Shown one piece after another: positions 9,713-22,018 of a stretch of DNA of 64,000 nt (its first letter is position 1; each line of letters starts with the position of its first letter). The notes below the pieces were generated by a model. The model was not told the DNA's origin. It saw only the letters and a list, made by a program, of their open reading frames with translations, and ran no database searches. Both the position numbers and the translations under genes were made by a program. The stretch covers positions 859,586-923,585 of the forward strand of contig NW_003314290.1 of NCBI RefSeq assembly GCF_000143415.4, given 5' to 3'. The stretch is from Selaginella moellendorffii (Eukaryota; Streptophyta; Lycopodiopsida; Selaginellales; Selaginellaceae).

Positions 9713-10925
9713 ATGTGTGCCCAATTGTCTGACTACGCGCCATTGGAACCTCCCTACACCGCCCCTGCTGCCTGTTCGGTCATGTCCACTTTGCCAACGG
9801 AGGCACCAGCTGAAATGGCGTGTGATCACACGCCATCGGAACCACCCCATGCCACTGTTGAGCCAGTTGTACCAGAGTCTACAGCTGAAATGGCATGTGC
9901 CCACACGCCATCGGATGTGATTGACCCCACATTGCAGAGGAGAGTATTTCCGCCCTTCACGTTTCCTCAACCAAAACCCTCTCAACGACCATCGGGAGCA
10001 CCATTCGCTAATATTGTAGATGGTAAAATTGACTTGTACCATTTTTTATGCTGATGCATTTTATTTCAGAGTCACGGCGAAGGTACTGTATCGTTTTTGA
10101 TCTTAACGGTGTCCTTTTCTCCCATGAGCGTGGCTCGTCCTCGAATGTCACTGCACCCTCCAAAGCCTGCGGTCGCAAGTTGGTCAAAAGAGACAGATTC
10201 ACATTAATCACACGGGAGAAACTACGGGATCTAATAATGACCATGCGACACTTAAAACAGAGGGCCGGGTTCAATTTGCAATTGGGAGTTTGGACATCCA
10301 TGATGCGCCACAATGCAACGTTGCTACAGATGATGCACAATCAAACGCGAGTAATATTACCATTTGACTTTCTCCTAACGCAGGAGGATTGCTTGACTAT
10401 GGTCCATGTGAGGGGTAGCAAGCCCATCTTCGTCAAGCCAGAGGCTGTAGTGATGAACCGGACTGCTAGGTCAAGTGAAATCCTCATCATCGATGACTCG
10501 CCGATTAAAACTGCAGCGAACACGCACACATATGCAGTGCACCCCATCTCTTGCAGTATGGAAACTAGGGAGAAGAAACCGTTCTGGGGGACCTTGCAAA
10601 ACGGCTTGAAGCGATGGTGATAGAGAACCGGCCAGTCCAGGAGGTGGCTGCAGAAATCAACCAAATGGCAGATGGAACGGTATATCAGAAGCCATTTGAT
10701 CGGACAGACACCAGTCATCATTTATGGCATGTATATTGTCTAGTCAAGCACTATCCGCATCTCCATAATCTGCTCAACCGGATGGGTTCTTCGACCACTG
10801 AACATGAGCGTGGACGTATTAGAGAAGAGATGGCATTACTATTGGGTTTAAATCCTGATAGTGTGGAGAGTGATAAAATTCCAAGATTATTGTATAGGCG
10901 TTGGAGGCAAAAAATAACAGTTTGA
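9713..10925 (+). CDS. FCP1/NIF-like HAD phosphatase domain protein, apparent single-base frameshift
   Basis: A proline-rich linker (first in-frame ATG at 9713, but the frame is open from 9580) is followed by a GT/AG intron at 10021-10068. A HAD domain then begins with YCIVFDLNGVLFSHE, which resembles the DxDGxL nucleophile motif of FCP1/Scp phosphatases except that the second aspartate is Asn. Later motifs are LGVWTSM and ILIIDDSPIK, the acidic motif III. The frame then shifts at the GGGGG run 10586-10590. One additional G would join PFW to GDLAKRLEAM and the open frame to the stop at 10923-10925. The family acts on phospho-Ser/Thr proteins such as the Pol II tail. The Asn replacement and the shift may mean an inactive or pseudogenised copy. 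It is probably the C-terminal part of the upstream composite gene. Confidence 0.6.
9815..9911. repeat. Two exonic 22-bp palindromes (9815-9836, 9890-9911)
   Basis: Both lie in the proline-rich coding stretch and translate as the near-identical peptides AEMACDHTPSE and AEMACAHTPSD. Their arms match the consensus exactly apart from the R/Y choices. Confidence 0.8.
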
Positions 10926-10959
10926 GATGGCATGTATTTATTTAAAAATGTAACTTATT

Positions 10960-11273
10960 ATGGCATGGGGTTCCATGCCATTGTATTAATATTAAAAGAC
11001 AATTCTTTGAGAGGATTTGCATTATACTAGAAGTGTTACAGCATGTTATTGGAAGTCTACGAAGTTGTTTTATTAATAAGGGGAAAGTAAAGATTGAATG
11101 GGGACTTGGGCTCCACCTAGACTCGGAGCAACTGAGCCAATATTAAAAGGATGGAAAGAAATTAGACGACGATGACAAGGAGAAGAGAGAGGTGAAGCAG
11201 TGGCAGGGGGAGGAGAAGTGATTGAGTAGACATTTCCTTGTTTAAAATAAAATGGCATGTGCCTCAATGCAGT
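10960..11273. repeat. Last palindromes of the block (10960-10981, 11252-11273)
   Basis: The first is near-perfect and lies 35 bp after the phosphatase stop. The second has a decayed right arm. I found none to the right of it, so the accessory block probably ends near 11.3 kb. Confidence 0.7.
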
Positions 11274-11289
11274 TGAATTTTGTTATATT

Positions 11290-14200
11290 TATATACTATA
11301 TAAAGGTTTGGAAACCTTATTTTACAAGTGGGATAATGACAATTCCCACTTTAACGAAATAGAGCTTTAAAGCTGTCCATGGCCCCATCATTTGGCTACC
11401 TTACCATTCTTTCCCTTGAAGCTTCCATTTTCACCAAATCGGAGCAATTGGGAATTCATCTTTGGAAACACATTGCCTTTCCCACAATCTGTTAGCACCC
11501 AACACCTTAGTATTCTTATCCTAACTTTGCCATTTGGATTCTTTTCCATGATTCCCATGGCTCTTTTCTTAGCCACTAGTCTTTTGCTCCTATCCTTGAT
11601 TGTTGCACTCAGCAACATAGGATCGCTACCTCCATTCTTGAGGTATCCTTTCAGTTCTATAGCAAAGACTTTACTTTGCCAAATCCAAAGGGTGTTTACC
11701 CTTAGTATGTCTCTTTAGCATCTTCTACTATAGGCTCTATCCACAACCCAACTTTGAGACCCTTCCATGGGTCCCTATAAAAACTACTTTCTTCAGACTC
11801 ACTATGCCATTGCATTAACACAGCTCATGTCCTTTGGGTGTTTTTCCCACTTGGTCACCTTGACCAAGCCACACCATCTTCAATAGTTCAAATTAACACT
11901 TTGAACTAGAAATTTTATTCCTTAACCTCACAAAGATCTTGTTCTTGTTTTAACCATAAAATCACTTAGTGATCAAACTTTGGCACCTTAACAGGTTTGC
12001 CAATAGCTATTAAGCCTTCCAGACCTTTACCATGACCCCGGGGGCATCCCCCACACTTGGCAGTGCACCCAGGCCAACCCTTCCAGCCAAAGGTCCATAG
12101 CAACTGAAACTGAGTGTCCCCATCTCATTCACCACGTCCTTGGTGCCATTTGCACCAAAGTGTTTAAGTTAGATATGCCGAGCTTTCACGCTAAGTAATC
12201 TAATCATGCATCATGACTCTAGGGGCATCCCCCACTTAGCGGTGTGCCCAAACTAGTCTCCTTACTAAGAGTTCATGACCACCAAAAAATGAGTGTCCTC
12301 ATATTTCACTCACCCTAGTGAGTTGGGACTCAAACCCAAGCACTAGAGGGTTGGGACTCGAACCCAACCTTTGTATATGCATCTACGGATGGCATCACAC
12401 AAGATGCCTGGCGTGATTCCCCACGCTGATGCACCAACTTATACTTAAAGCGCGTTACAAATCATAGCTTGGGAACTTAGTTCCTCCACACTACCAAGTC
12501 CTCTCACTTGACAAGTCTATGATCATGCATGGACTCCTTCATGCTTAGCCCCATGGGCCACCCCTTTTGAAGTTAGCACCTTCAACTAGGGGATTTGTTC
12601 CCCTGACTTGCCAATCTTGTTTAGCAAGTCATCCGACTAACGTAACATGGTTTCATGCATAAGCGTGAAAGTCCTAGACCATCAACTTTCATTTAAAGCT
12701 ATCCCTTTAAACACTTGGGAATTACTTCCCCAACCTTGATAGTATTGTCTTATGGCAAGCTTTAAGACTACACTTCTGCTGCGCCACTCTGATTTCACGT
12801 GTTTTATAAACTATTTACACTTGGCTCTCTAAGTACTAAGCTATTTAGAATTATCTTTGGGAACCTTGAAGGAACTCTATCCTTAGCTTGCTAAAGTCTC
12901 TCTTTTCACAAGCTTTATAATTGCTATATGGTCTAACATAGACAATTCCATGCTTTAAACTCTCTATGGCACCATGGTTACTAGTAACAATATGGTCGAG
13001 TGCCCACTTGATTCTCCACTCTCAACTGACATAACCATCCTTGGTTATGCTCTTCGATTCCTATAGTTTGGTTCTATCCCTTTACTACTTGCTTTTGGCC
13101 TCATATATTTCCTTCAGTTATTCACCTCTAAACTAGGAAAATAGATTTGCAGTTTCTACCATGCCTTAGCAAATATTCTTAAGGATGAACTTACCCAATA
13201 CCTTAGAGAGTGGTTCCTCAATTCAGGTATGCTCACTTTATAATCCTACACACCGGGATTATCGTTGCTACTTATGGGCCTCTATATACCCATCACTAGT
13301 CTTGCCGAAATTTTATTTTTGGCTTTGTTCAATTCGTCTTCTCCCGTCTCCGCAACTTTTGACGTTTGGATAACATCTTCTATCCATCATTCACTAGGGA
13401 CTTAGTCCCTTAAGCCTTACTATTGCCCTTGCGACACCAAACATCACCTCTTGGTGTTCTAGAGTGTTTGGGTGTCCTAATGATGGCTTCCTTGACAATG
13501 AGCATTTTCTTTTATAACATTGACTTACTATATCGCAATATAAACAATTTATCCCCCATAAGGGTATATCTAACTTTCTTATGCCATTAAGAAGCCTTGG
13601 GTAGCTATCTTTTACCAGTTTAACCAATTATTTTACACTTCTTGCTTAGTTGCCTCATAGTTGTCAAGTTCTACAACTCATTGCTGGTGCTTCCACACCT
13701 CCATCATTATCTGAGTCACTACACTCTAACCGCATGCCTTCCAGCTCATTCCCATTTCGATCAGGATTCCTTTGGAAAGGGGTTTTCATTACCCCACCAA
13801 CTTGACCTCAAGGCATCATGCCTTGGCATATTCGATGTCTCCACACTATCGGCTCCACGAGCTTACATTTATGACACTTCTTTCTCGTGTTTAGGTCCTT
13901 GCCAAAACCAATATAATTCTTTCTCATGCCAACTATCTGTTAGCACTGCACCATAAAGTTTACACACAACTTTGTGTCAAAGTTGCTTTATTTTGGGAAC
14001 ACCTTTCCCATGACTTTAGTATGGCATATTCTACCATCAATGAAATACCCACGATTCTCATACTTAAATTGTATGATCCTCTCTATCCTTCGTGGGGTAC
14101 AACACACCTCAGTCCAAATACTTCCACCAGTCCTTTAGAACTATTGCTTGACTCCACTCGAGTTATTTAGTTTTTTGGACTTTACTAATGAACGACTTAT

Positions 14201-14821
14201 AAGGTCCCTTTTTGAAGTGCCAACTCTTTAGAATACAACTTCTTGTATTCATATCCCACTTATAAAGACCATTTATGCAAGTGTTACTCTAACACTTGAT
14301 TATTTTTTGTTCCCTGTGGGCTGCCTTTACCCCTTAGGACTATCCATCCATATGATGAGAATATTGACTCATCCTCTGAGCACACCTCCTTGGGTTTAAT
14401 CCAGCATTTATAAAAGGTAGTCCCGGCTACCATTTCAAGGACTTGTGTCCTCGTCTGTATTTAACCTCTCACGGTCATTAATTTTGGAGTCTCTATCTTT
14501 CCTGTGATCTTAAATATAATTGTTTACCACAACCACATTAGCCAGCTTGTCAAGTCAAATGCTCATTTAGATCACATCCTCAACTCTCTAAGGAAACCTT
14601 ATACTATTCCCAAGATCCCAAAGTCGTTCTCTCACTGGCCCCTTTTCTATTCACCATATTGTGCACAAGTTCACACATGAACTTGAGTGGAGAGCCATGT
14701 CCTCTCAATATACTACTCCTCGAGGATAAGTCCATACCTAGGACCTTCTAATTCTAATACAAGTAATGATATACTTGGTCATCAATAAAAGTCGGACTAA
14801 GGAACAGCTCTGATACCAAAT
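11290..14821 (-). mobile_element. Non-coding internal region of a minus-oriented LTR-element remnant
   Basis: No convincing ORF over 110 codons exists on either strand. The only retroelement hallmark is at its right end: GCTCTGATACCA (14807-14818), which on the minus strand is TGGTATCAGAGC, the usual plant primer-binding site for initiator tRNA-Met. Internal phrases recur (CATCCCCCACACTTGG at 12040 and CATCCCCCACTTAGCGG at 12226; GGGACTCGAACCCAA and GGGACTCAAACCCAA near 12312-12364). The long non-coding interior next to a PBS fits a LARD-like non-autonomous element. The left boundary is not defined because no matching LTR was found. Confidence 0.45.
14807..14818 (-). other. Primer-binding site, initiator tRNA-Met type
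   Basis: The minus strand reads TGGTATCAGAGC, complementary to the 3' end of plant initiator tRNA-Met. It is preceded by TTACAATT, fitting an LTR end in CA plus a short spacer. Confidence 0.7.
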
Positions 14822-17050
14822 TGTAAGTGACTAATTTTTCATTCTACTTTAGTCATGTAACCACACATCCAACCACTTGGAGGAATCTCTCTCACAACCT
14901 CCATAAGTTATATTCCGGACTTAGGGCTTGCTATCCCTGAGAATGGCATCCATACCCCTCAACTTTTGCACTTGGTCCACGTGCTCCACGTGTCCAATCC
15001 TATGATTTACACCCCAAGGTACCACCGACATATTAGCCCATTATGCTGAGGCCATGCCCCTTCACCTTGGTCACACCGGTGGTCTAACACCACCTGCATC
15101 ACAGTCCCATCTCTCAAAGACTGATCCATGAGTGATCATCCTAGATCCACTCCTTATCATCCTTAGGATGCTTGTAGATATGAGGAATAGCCTTTCCCAA
15201 CATCCCTTTTCTGGTCCCCACCAAGTCCCTTTCTGTCTATGGTCGTGTTCGCCAACATTGCCACTGGATCAAGGCCCACAGGCCCGACCACTAAGTCCCA
15301 CAGTTCTTTGGGAATTCCTCACCACACGACTATATCCTTGGTTACTACACTAGAGGATTGCTCCTCTTCCTTTCCATAGTCTTGGCCTTTGGGACAACAT
15401 TTCGAAACCCTGTGGCCCTACGCAAACTTCAAGGGTACTCTCCCTGCCTTCCGCCTTTGGGTGCTTTAGCCATGGGCTTAGAGCGAGGTTCCGTGGAGCC
15501 ATGCCAGGTATCGAAGTAGGTAGTGCCACCTATGCTTGGACTGGGAGCATCGACCATTCGATCTCTCGGGGGAATTAGAGCTAGCTTTTAACCATTTCAC
15601 CAAGCTACCCCATTTGTCAGTTCGTATTCACTCTAGTCTTGGACTTTCCAATGGTCAACTCATCACCCAACACTTGGGTACAGCCTTGTTGGACCAAACT
15701 GATTTTTTCTAGCCAAGTTGGTTCAACTAGGCTCCAACCCCCACACTCTCCCTACTATACTTTTGGAACCCTCTACAGTTCCCCCCCCCCCCCCCCCCCC
15801 CCGGGGGACAATCGCTTTGGGCTTTCACCCAACTATACTCGGACTCGGACTCGGACTCGAACTCGGATTCGGACTTGGACTCGGTCTTAGTCTCGGTCTT
15901 AGTCCCATCTTGGACTCCATCTTGAACTCCATCTCGGGTCCATCTCGGACTCCATCTCGGACTCCATCTGGGGTCCATCTCAAATTTTGTCTCGGACTCC
16001 ATCTTAGACTCTATCTCGGGTCCATCTTGGACTCCATCTCGGGTCCATCTCGGACTCCATCTCGAACTCCATCTCGGGTCCATCTCGGGTCCATCTCATG
16101 TCCATTTCGGACTCCATTTTAGACTCCATCTCGGGTCCATCTCGGGTCCATCTCATGTCCATCTTGGACTCCATTTTAGACTCCATCTCAGGTCAATCTC
16201 GAACTCCATCTCAGGTCCATCTCGGGGACGATCGCTTTGGGCTTTCACCCAACTGTCTATATTAGTATTCAGACTTGGACTCAGACTCGGACTTAGACTC
16301 GAACTCAGACTTGGACTCAGTCTTGGTCTCGGTCTTGGTCTCGGTCTCAATCTCAGTCTCAATCTTGGTCCCATCTCGGGTCCATCTTGGACTCCATCTT
16401 GGACTCCATCTCGGGTCCATCTCGGGTCCATCTCGGACTCCATCTCGGGTCCATTTTGGATTCTGTCTCGGACTCCATCTCAGACTCCATCTTGGGTCCA
16501 TCTCGGACTCCATCTCGGGTCCATCTCGGGTCCATCTCGGACTCCATCTCGGGTCCATCTCGGGTCCATCTCGGACTCCATCTCGGGTCCATCTCAGACT
16601 CCATCTTGGGTCCATCTCGGGTCCATCTCGGGTCCATCTCGGACTCCATCTCGGACTCCATCTCAGGTATATCTCGGGTCCATCTTGGGTCCATCTCTAA
16701 CTCCATCTCAGACTCCATTTGGGGTCTATCTTGGGTCCATCTCAAACTCCATCTTGGGTCCATCTCAGACTCCATCTCGTGTCATGTGTTGGTCCTTTAG
16801 TGTTCCTTTTCTAGAGACTCACTTATTGCTTGCTTTGTACTTGTTCCTCGAGCACTTTGTTGGGAGTTCCACTCCCGCTTTCGACTTCTCAAGTCGGAGC
16901 TTTTGGTCCAGACGTATTATGCTTGTTTGGCCTTTGCTTCAGCCACTACCACATGGCATGCTTTTAGCTCCACTTTGGGGCTTAGGGATTTGTGTCTCAC
17001 ATAGTGAAGGTGTTTAGCAAACACAGTAAGCTATCATTTAGTGAATATTG
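14822..17050 (-). repeat. Putative LTR of the minus-oriented element, containing a minisatellite
   Basis: The left limit is set by the TG at 14822 next to the primer site. The right limit is a guess, placed where the minisatellite and its GC-richer flank give way to AT-rich sequence. A second LTR copy was not recognised in the window. Confidence 0.3.
15781..16790. repeat. Minisatellite: poly-C, GGACTC hexamers and TCGGGTCCATC/TCGGACTCCATC units
   Basis: It opens with 22 C followed by five G. ATCGCTTTGGGCTTTCACCC then occurs twice (about 15810 and 16230). Each time it is followed by GGACTC/TGGACT hexamers and then long runs of a 12-nt unit (TCGGRYTCCATC). The order is thus duplicated at a period of about 420 bp. 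The long ORFs over it on both strands (MESEMDPRW and SISGPSR repeats) are by-products of the repeat. Confidence 0.85.
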
Positions 17051-20000
17051 AAGGACAAATCTCAATATTATGGGGGTTCTTGATATTAACAAGTGCAAGC
17101 CAATGACACGAGTTTCTTAAATTAGGTTGAGTATGCTCAATAAAAAACACATAAGGTCCTACCTTATGTTTATCCGATTTAGGTGTAAGGTCATTAACTA
17201 GTTTCTTAACTAGCTCAAGTGGGAACAATAAAGGGAACTAATTGTATTGACCTCCTGCCGTCATGGCAATAAAGAGAGAGTGTCCATAAAGACTAGCTGA
17301 CAAGTATCTTTCAATACCTAAAGTCACATTCACGACAATGGAATAAGTTAAAGGTTTCCCTAGAGAGAAACCCCTACATATAAAGTAAAGATTTGGCTAC
17401 ACAAAGGTGGTGGGCTTGTAGTTTTATCAATGGAGTTTGCCATTTACAATAGTCTGCCAAGGCTTCTAGTGCAAAGATAAATGCAATAAGCAAATAAATC
17501 AAGGAGGACAATGTAGAGGACAATGGTTATATGATTGTTGAAGAATATTTGGATGAAAATATAAGCAATTAAAGAGAATAATCAAATTCAAAAACTTATA
17601 TTTGGTATTAGAAATGTCTTGGGTCCAATTCTATCAATTAGCTAAAGGAATCACACTATAACATTTAGCAGTCTAGCTTAGTCTATTTAGGCTATATCTG
17701 AGGGTAAAGTGTCAGAAAAGTGGGGCTCTTAAGAAAGTTATGACTTTCAACTTCCATTCATAGGGTGTGAATTTGCAAGTGTGATAGTAAAAAGAATAAT
17801 TTAAAAACTGTTCATAAAGGTTCAATATAGAGGGAAATGACTCATAAATAAGAGTGCACCTCTTTTTTGAATCTGTTAAAGGTCATAGGGTTTAGCGCTA
17901 TTGGGTTTAAGTAGTCCTAGGAAGTCCAAATTTAAACTTTTAAACCCAAGAAACTAAAAATTTAAGAACTATAGTTTATATTTAAATTGTATGTTTCTAC
18001 CCAAACTCATAGGAGTCTATAGTTAAGAGGACTCTTAAGAATATAGATGACTTGTTGCTCCATATATTCTTTGGTTGGGTAGAATGTAGGGAATGCTATT
18101 TTGTCATCCATATCTCAAGAAGTGGGGATAAATTCATGAATCTTTGCTTTCCTTATTATATACGATCCAGATTGGTTCCTCTAATCTAAATTTTGAAAAA
18201 TCACATATGTAATTAGAAAAGTTTATAAGCCACTTGGAATTAAACTTTGAAGGAAGCAATATGAGAAAGATATCTACCAAGTGAAATTGAGTACCTTATA
18301 TGATGTCCCTAATCCATTCCCACTGCTCCCCCACAAAATCTAGATCAAAGCACAAGCACCTAAGGATGTCAATTATGGTGATCACTATATAGACTTGGAA
18401 TACTCAGAAGCAATGCATTAAGCACCCCTATAGCATGCCACTCTAGTGTGGCCATTGTCATACCTCTATCACCATTGAGTGCCTAAAGCTTTCCTTAAGT
18501 GCATCCATTGCTATGATCAGCTTGTCAAATAGCTCATAGTACACCATTACAGCCATATAACTCTTAATTGCATCCTCAAAGTGGTTATTTGAAATGTTTT
18601 CTAGCTGTGTCTTCAAAAAGAAGTTGAAGTACATAATGGGATCATTGTTGTTGAGAATGTAATTCAAAGTAGCTTGCCAAGCATCCAGCTTCTCCTCATA
18701 TACCACAGGAACAAATTCATTGCCTCTAAATCTTTAGGTCTAATTCATAAATATCATGTATTTGCTCATTTTTCTGTATTTACTAAAGAGTATATTGACC
18801 ACTATTGGCTTAACCCTTTGTTAATAGGATTTGAATTCAAGACTTATTATGCAGATGGATGGGCATTTATGAACCCATACTTAATTTTTGTAATAGCTTG
18901 GGATTTGACTAAATTAAAACCTTTATAAAAGTAGTGTTTTGAACTTTGTACTCAAAATGTTCAACATAACCCTTTTTTCTTCTCCATTTTCTAAATATTT
19001 TATTAGTAGTCTTGTCATCTCCTTTTCTTTAGCTCTACTCAGATCTTAATACTCTACAGAAGTTATATGAAATGTTGAAGCAATATAATATAGTGTTTCA
19101 TTTGTATCTCTAGTAAATTATTCAACACTATTAGTGGCTTATTAGCAAGCGATTGCCTCTTCATGGCCGCAAAGAGCTCCATCACCTCTCTTTCCCGGCC
19201 ATTGTCGCCATAGGCCGTTTTAAAGCTAAAGATTGGTATGCTAGTAAAGTTTGATAGAATGTAGTCCAAATTCCATGGCTTCCTCAACCAAGTTAAACTT
19301 TGAATTGCCATACAACTTAATTGATATTCTACTCTACCTTTTTATATGGGTCTATCAAAACTTTTCTTATTGGGATGCCTTTGTTAAAGTTCTTCACCCT
19401 CTTTGAGAAAAGTGATCATGTTCTTTAAAATTTCAATCTCTTTGTTGAGCACTTCACTAGCATGTTTAGCAATATTGATCAAGAGTACACTACTATCAAT
19501 AAATTGCAGCAATTGTCCAAGACTTTAAGTCTACATCCAACTATGGATTAAAGTTCCAAATGGTCACCATTAATATTTCATGAGACATTGTAACCCTCAA
19601 AGAACATTTTCCCTATAATCTTCGTAACAATGTCAAAGATTTTATATTTTTTTCATTCAAATCCAACATCTCTCACAATTGTTTTTAATCTTATCATTTG
19701 TTGTGATAATCAATTGCAAGAATGATGATTAGAGTGTTGTTATCAAACTTTTGTTCCTCATCTAACAACCTCAGTCCTAAAGAAATTAATATATGAGCAA
19801 GGCATAATTCTAATAGAGCTTATAACCATATGTCGATAGTGTTTTTCCAAAGTTTTCAATATATGATAATATCAGATCAAGAGCCACCTTTGTATATATG
19901 ATAGTAATGTATATCAATTTTGGGAGCAATATCTTTATATTTGTGCTTGTCCTGGCTTCTATAGTGATATAGCATTTGTGGTTCTAAAAAACAAAAACAT

Positions 20001-21918
20001 CTAGTCCAATTAAGGGCTATTTAATCAGATAAGTCATCTCCTCTTCCTCATTTTAGTTTCATTTCTTTTTACGAATCCCCAAATTTTCTATTAGCACCAT
20101 TGTTGCTTGAAACTTGAAAAGTTAAACTTAATGAATTGAAAGTGAACAATGATATGGAATGCAAACTTCATTAACTTAGAGTTTTTACTTTCTCATAGCA
20201 ATCTTTTTCAACTAACACAACGTCCAACTTATGTTGAAGTGATGGACGGTTAACAAATCTCCTCTTCACTCATCATACATGAGACTAAATTGTGGAATTG
20301 ATTGTATTTAGAATTTATTATAGCATTTCTTTCAATGTTGTTTTCATCTTGAAACATTCATCATTCTTATATTCTGTAGTTTGAGTTAGTGAATCTATCC
20401 AATGGATTAGAAGTAGTGTAATATTAATTAAACAATTCTCACCTTCTTCAAGTCCTTTTTTTTTTCTTCTCAAATCCAAATTTCTATGTTTTCATGAGTC
20501 TTAATATGCCAGTTGTTAAGATTTTGGTTCTGTCTTCACAATTGTTATTCTTTCAATGTCAACTTCATGTATTGGAATTAAATTCATTATTCCCTCCAAG
20601 GATGCTAATTTCAAGGATGTTTTCAATAAAAGGAGAGCTGACATTTTACATCACATTAACTTTATAATTGTCCCATCAATCTTGTGGAGGGGAAATCACC
20701 ACTATTTAGTTCTATTTACAATATTTCATTAATGAAGTTGAAGGCATCATATAGATATATTAAAAAAAATCTTTCTAAATGTTTTATTCAACATTCTTAA
20801 TCTCCACCTAGTTCATTTATCTTCTGTGTATCCAAGAAAGATAAATCTCTTTGTTTGGTGATTGACTATTATAACCTAAACAAATCCATTTTCACTGATC
20901 CTTGAGAGATATTATAGTGGTTCTCCAAAGCTTGGTTCTTCACCATGATTAATTAATGTGGCACTTATAACCTGATTCACATTTGACTCAAGAAGAACAT
21001 AACCATCATATTTATCTTGTATTCTAACATATTTGAAAATACAAAGAAATGTTATTTAATCAAGATTTAGTGAAGTTTTTAAGATATATTGCTTTTTCAT
21101 AATACATCATTATAAATTCTACTAAAGTTTCCACTATTCTTGAGTAGTAGTGCCTAACTTTTATTTATGATATCCAATGTTTTTTTTCTTTACAAAATTT
21201 TATTAATTTTCATTTAAGACTTATTTGAAATCACTCTTTCTACCATAATTTATACCCTTTTCTATGTTTTTTTATTGCCTAAACTTTTTTTTATCTCCTA
21301 AAATCTATATTCACTTCCATTCTAATTCTCATCTATCTAGACAACATAAAACTACATTTCATTAAAATAAATGCTTTAAATTTTCCTTTAGATATTGTTT
21401 TATCACAAGAGGAACCAAGTAATGAGTTTCATCTAATTTTTTTTCACACTTAAAAATACACACATGTAAAGATCATTTATGACATCTTCAATAAAAAAAT
21501 TGCTTACAATTGTGAACCCTTTTGAAATTTAGTGTTATTTCTTTAAAGATTTTTAGTTAAAATTCACACAACGGCAACACCTACATGTAGTGGTTTGCCT
21601 TTAAAGATATAAATACTTGCTTTTGTTTTATATCTAAAATTACTATATTTATTTATTGTTTTTGGATATGTTTTTGTGGTCATAGAGGCTATTGACTTTG
21701 GTAAGTACAATACATAACCATACTAAATCAACAACCAATCCTTATGCTCTTGATATAAATAACAAAGAAACTAGTTTAGTCTACAACATTGGTAAGGGAT
21801 ATAACATTTAGAGCTTTTGTCCCTTAACCTCTCACCACAACACTTTTACTATTCCAAAATCATGGCTCTTCATATTTAATAGCTCCATCACCTTTATTGC
21901 TAAACTCTAAAACATATA
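17051..21918. other. AT-rich gene desert with no recognised gene
   Basis: Only short ORFs occur. Two on the minus strand (19311-19063 and 18706-18458, about 82 codons each) have amino-acid composition that looks protein-like (for example LDAWQATLNYILNNND), and may be relics of one broken gene, but I could not assign a family. The rest is low-complexity A/T with no LTR or transposase signal. Confidence 0.5.
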
Positions 21919-22018
21919 NNNNNNNNNNNNNNNNNNNNNNNNNNNNNNNNNNNNNNNNNNNNNNNNNNNNNNNNNNNNNNNNNNNNNNNNNNNNNNNNNN
22001 NNNNNNNNNNNNNNNNNN
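21919..22018. other. Assembly gap, 100 N
   Basis: Exactly 100 undetermined bases, a conventional placeholder; the real distance is unknown. AT-rich sequence flanks both sides. Confidence 0.99.

Noticed and set aside
12312-12364. tRNA T-arm-like hairpins on the minus strand (GGGTTCGAGTCCC)
   Set aside because: No acceptor stem, D-arm or anticodon arm fits around them; kept as internal repeats.
15718-16800. Long repeat-coded ORFs on both strands
   Set aside because: They translate the minisatellite; composition is periodic and no domain exists.
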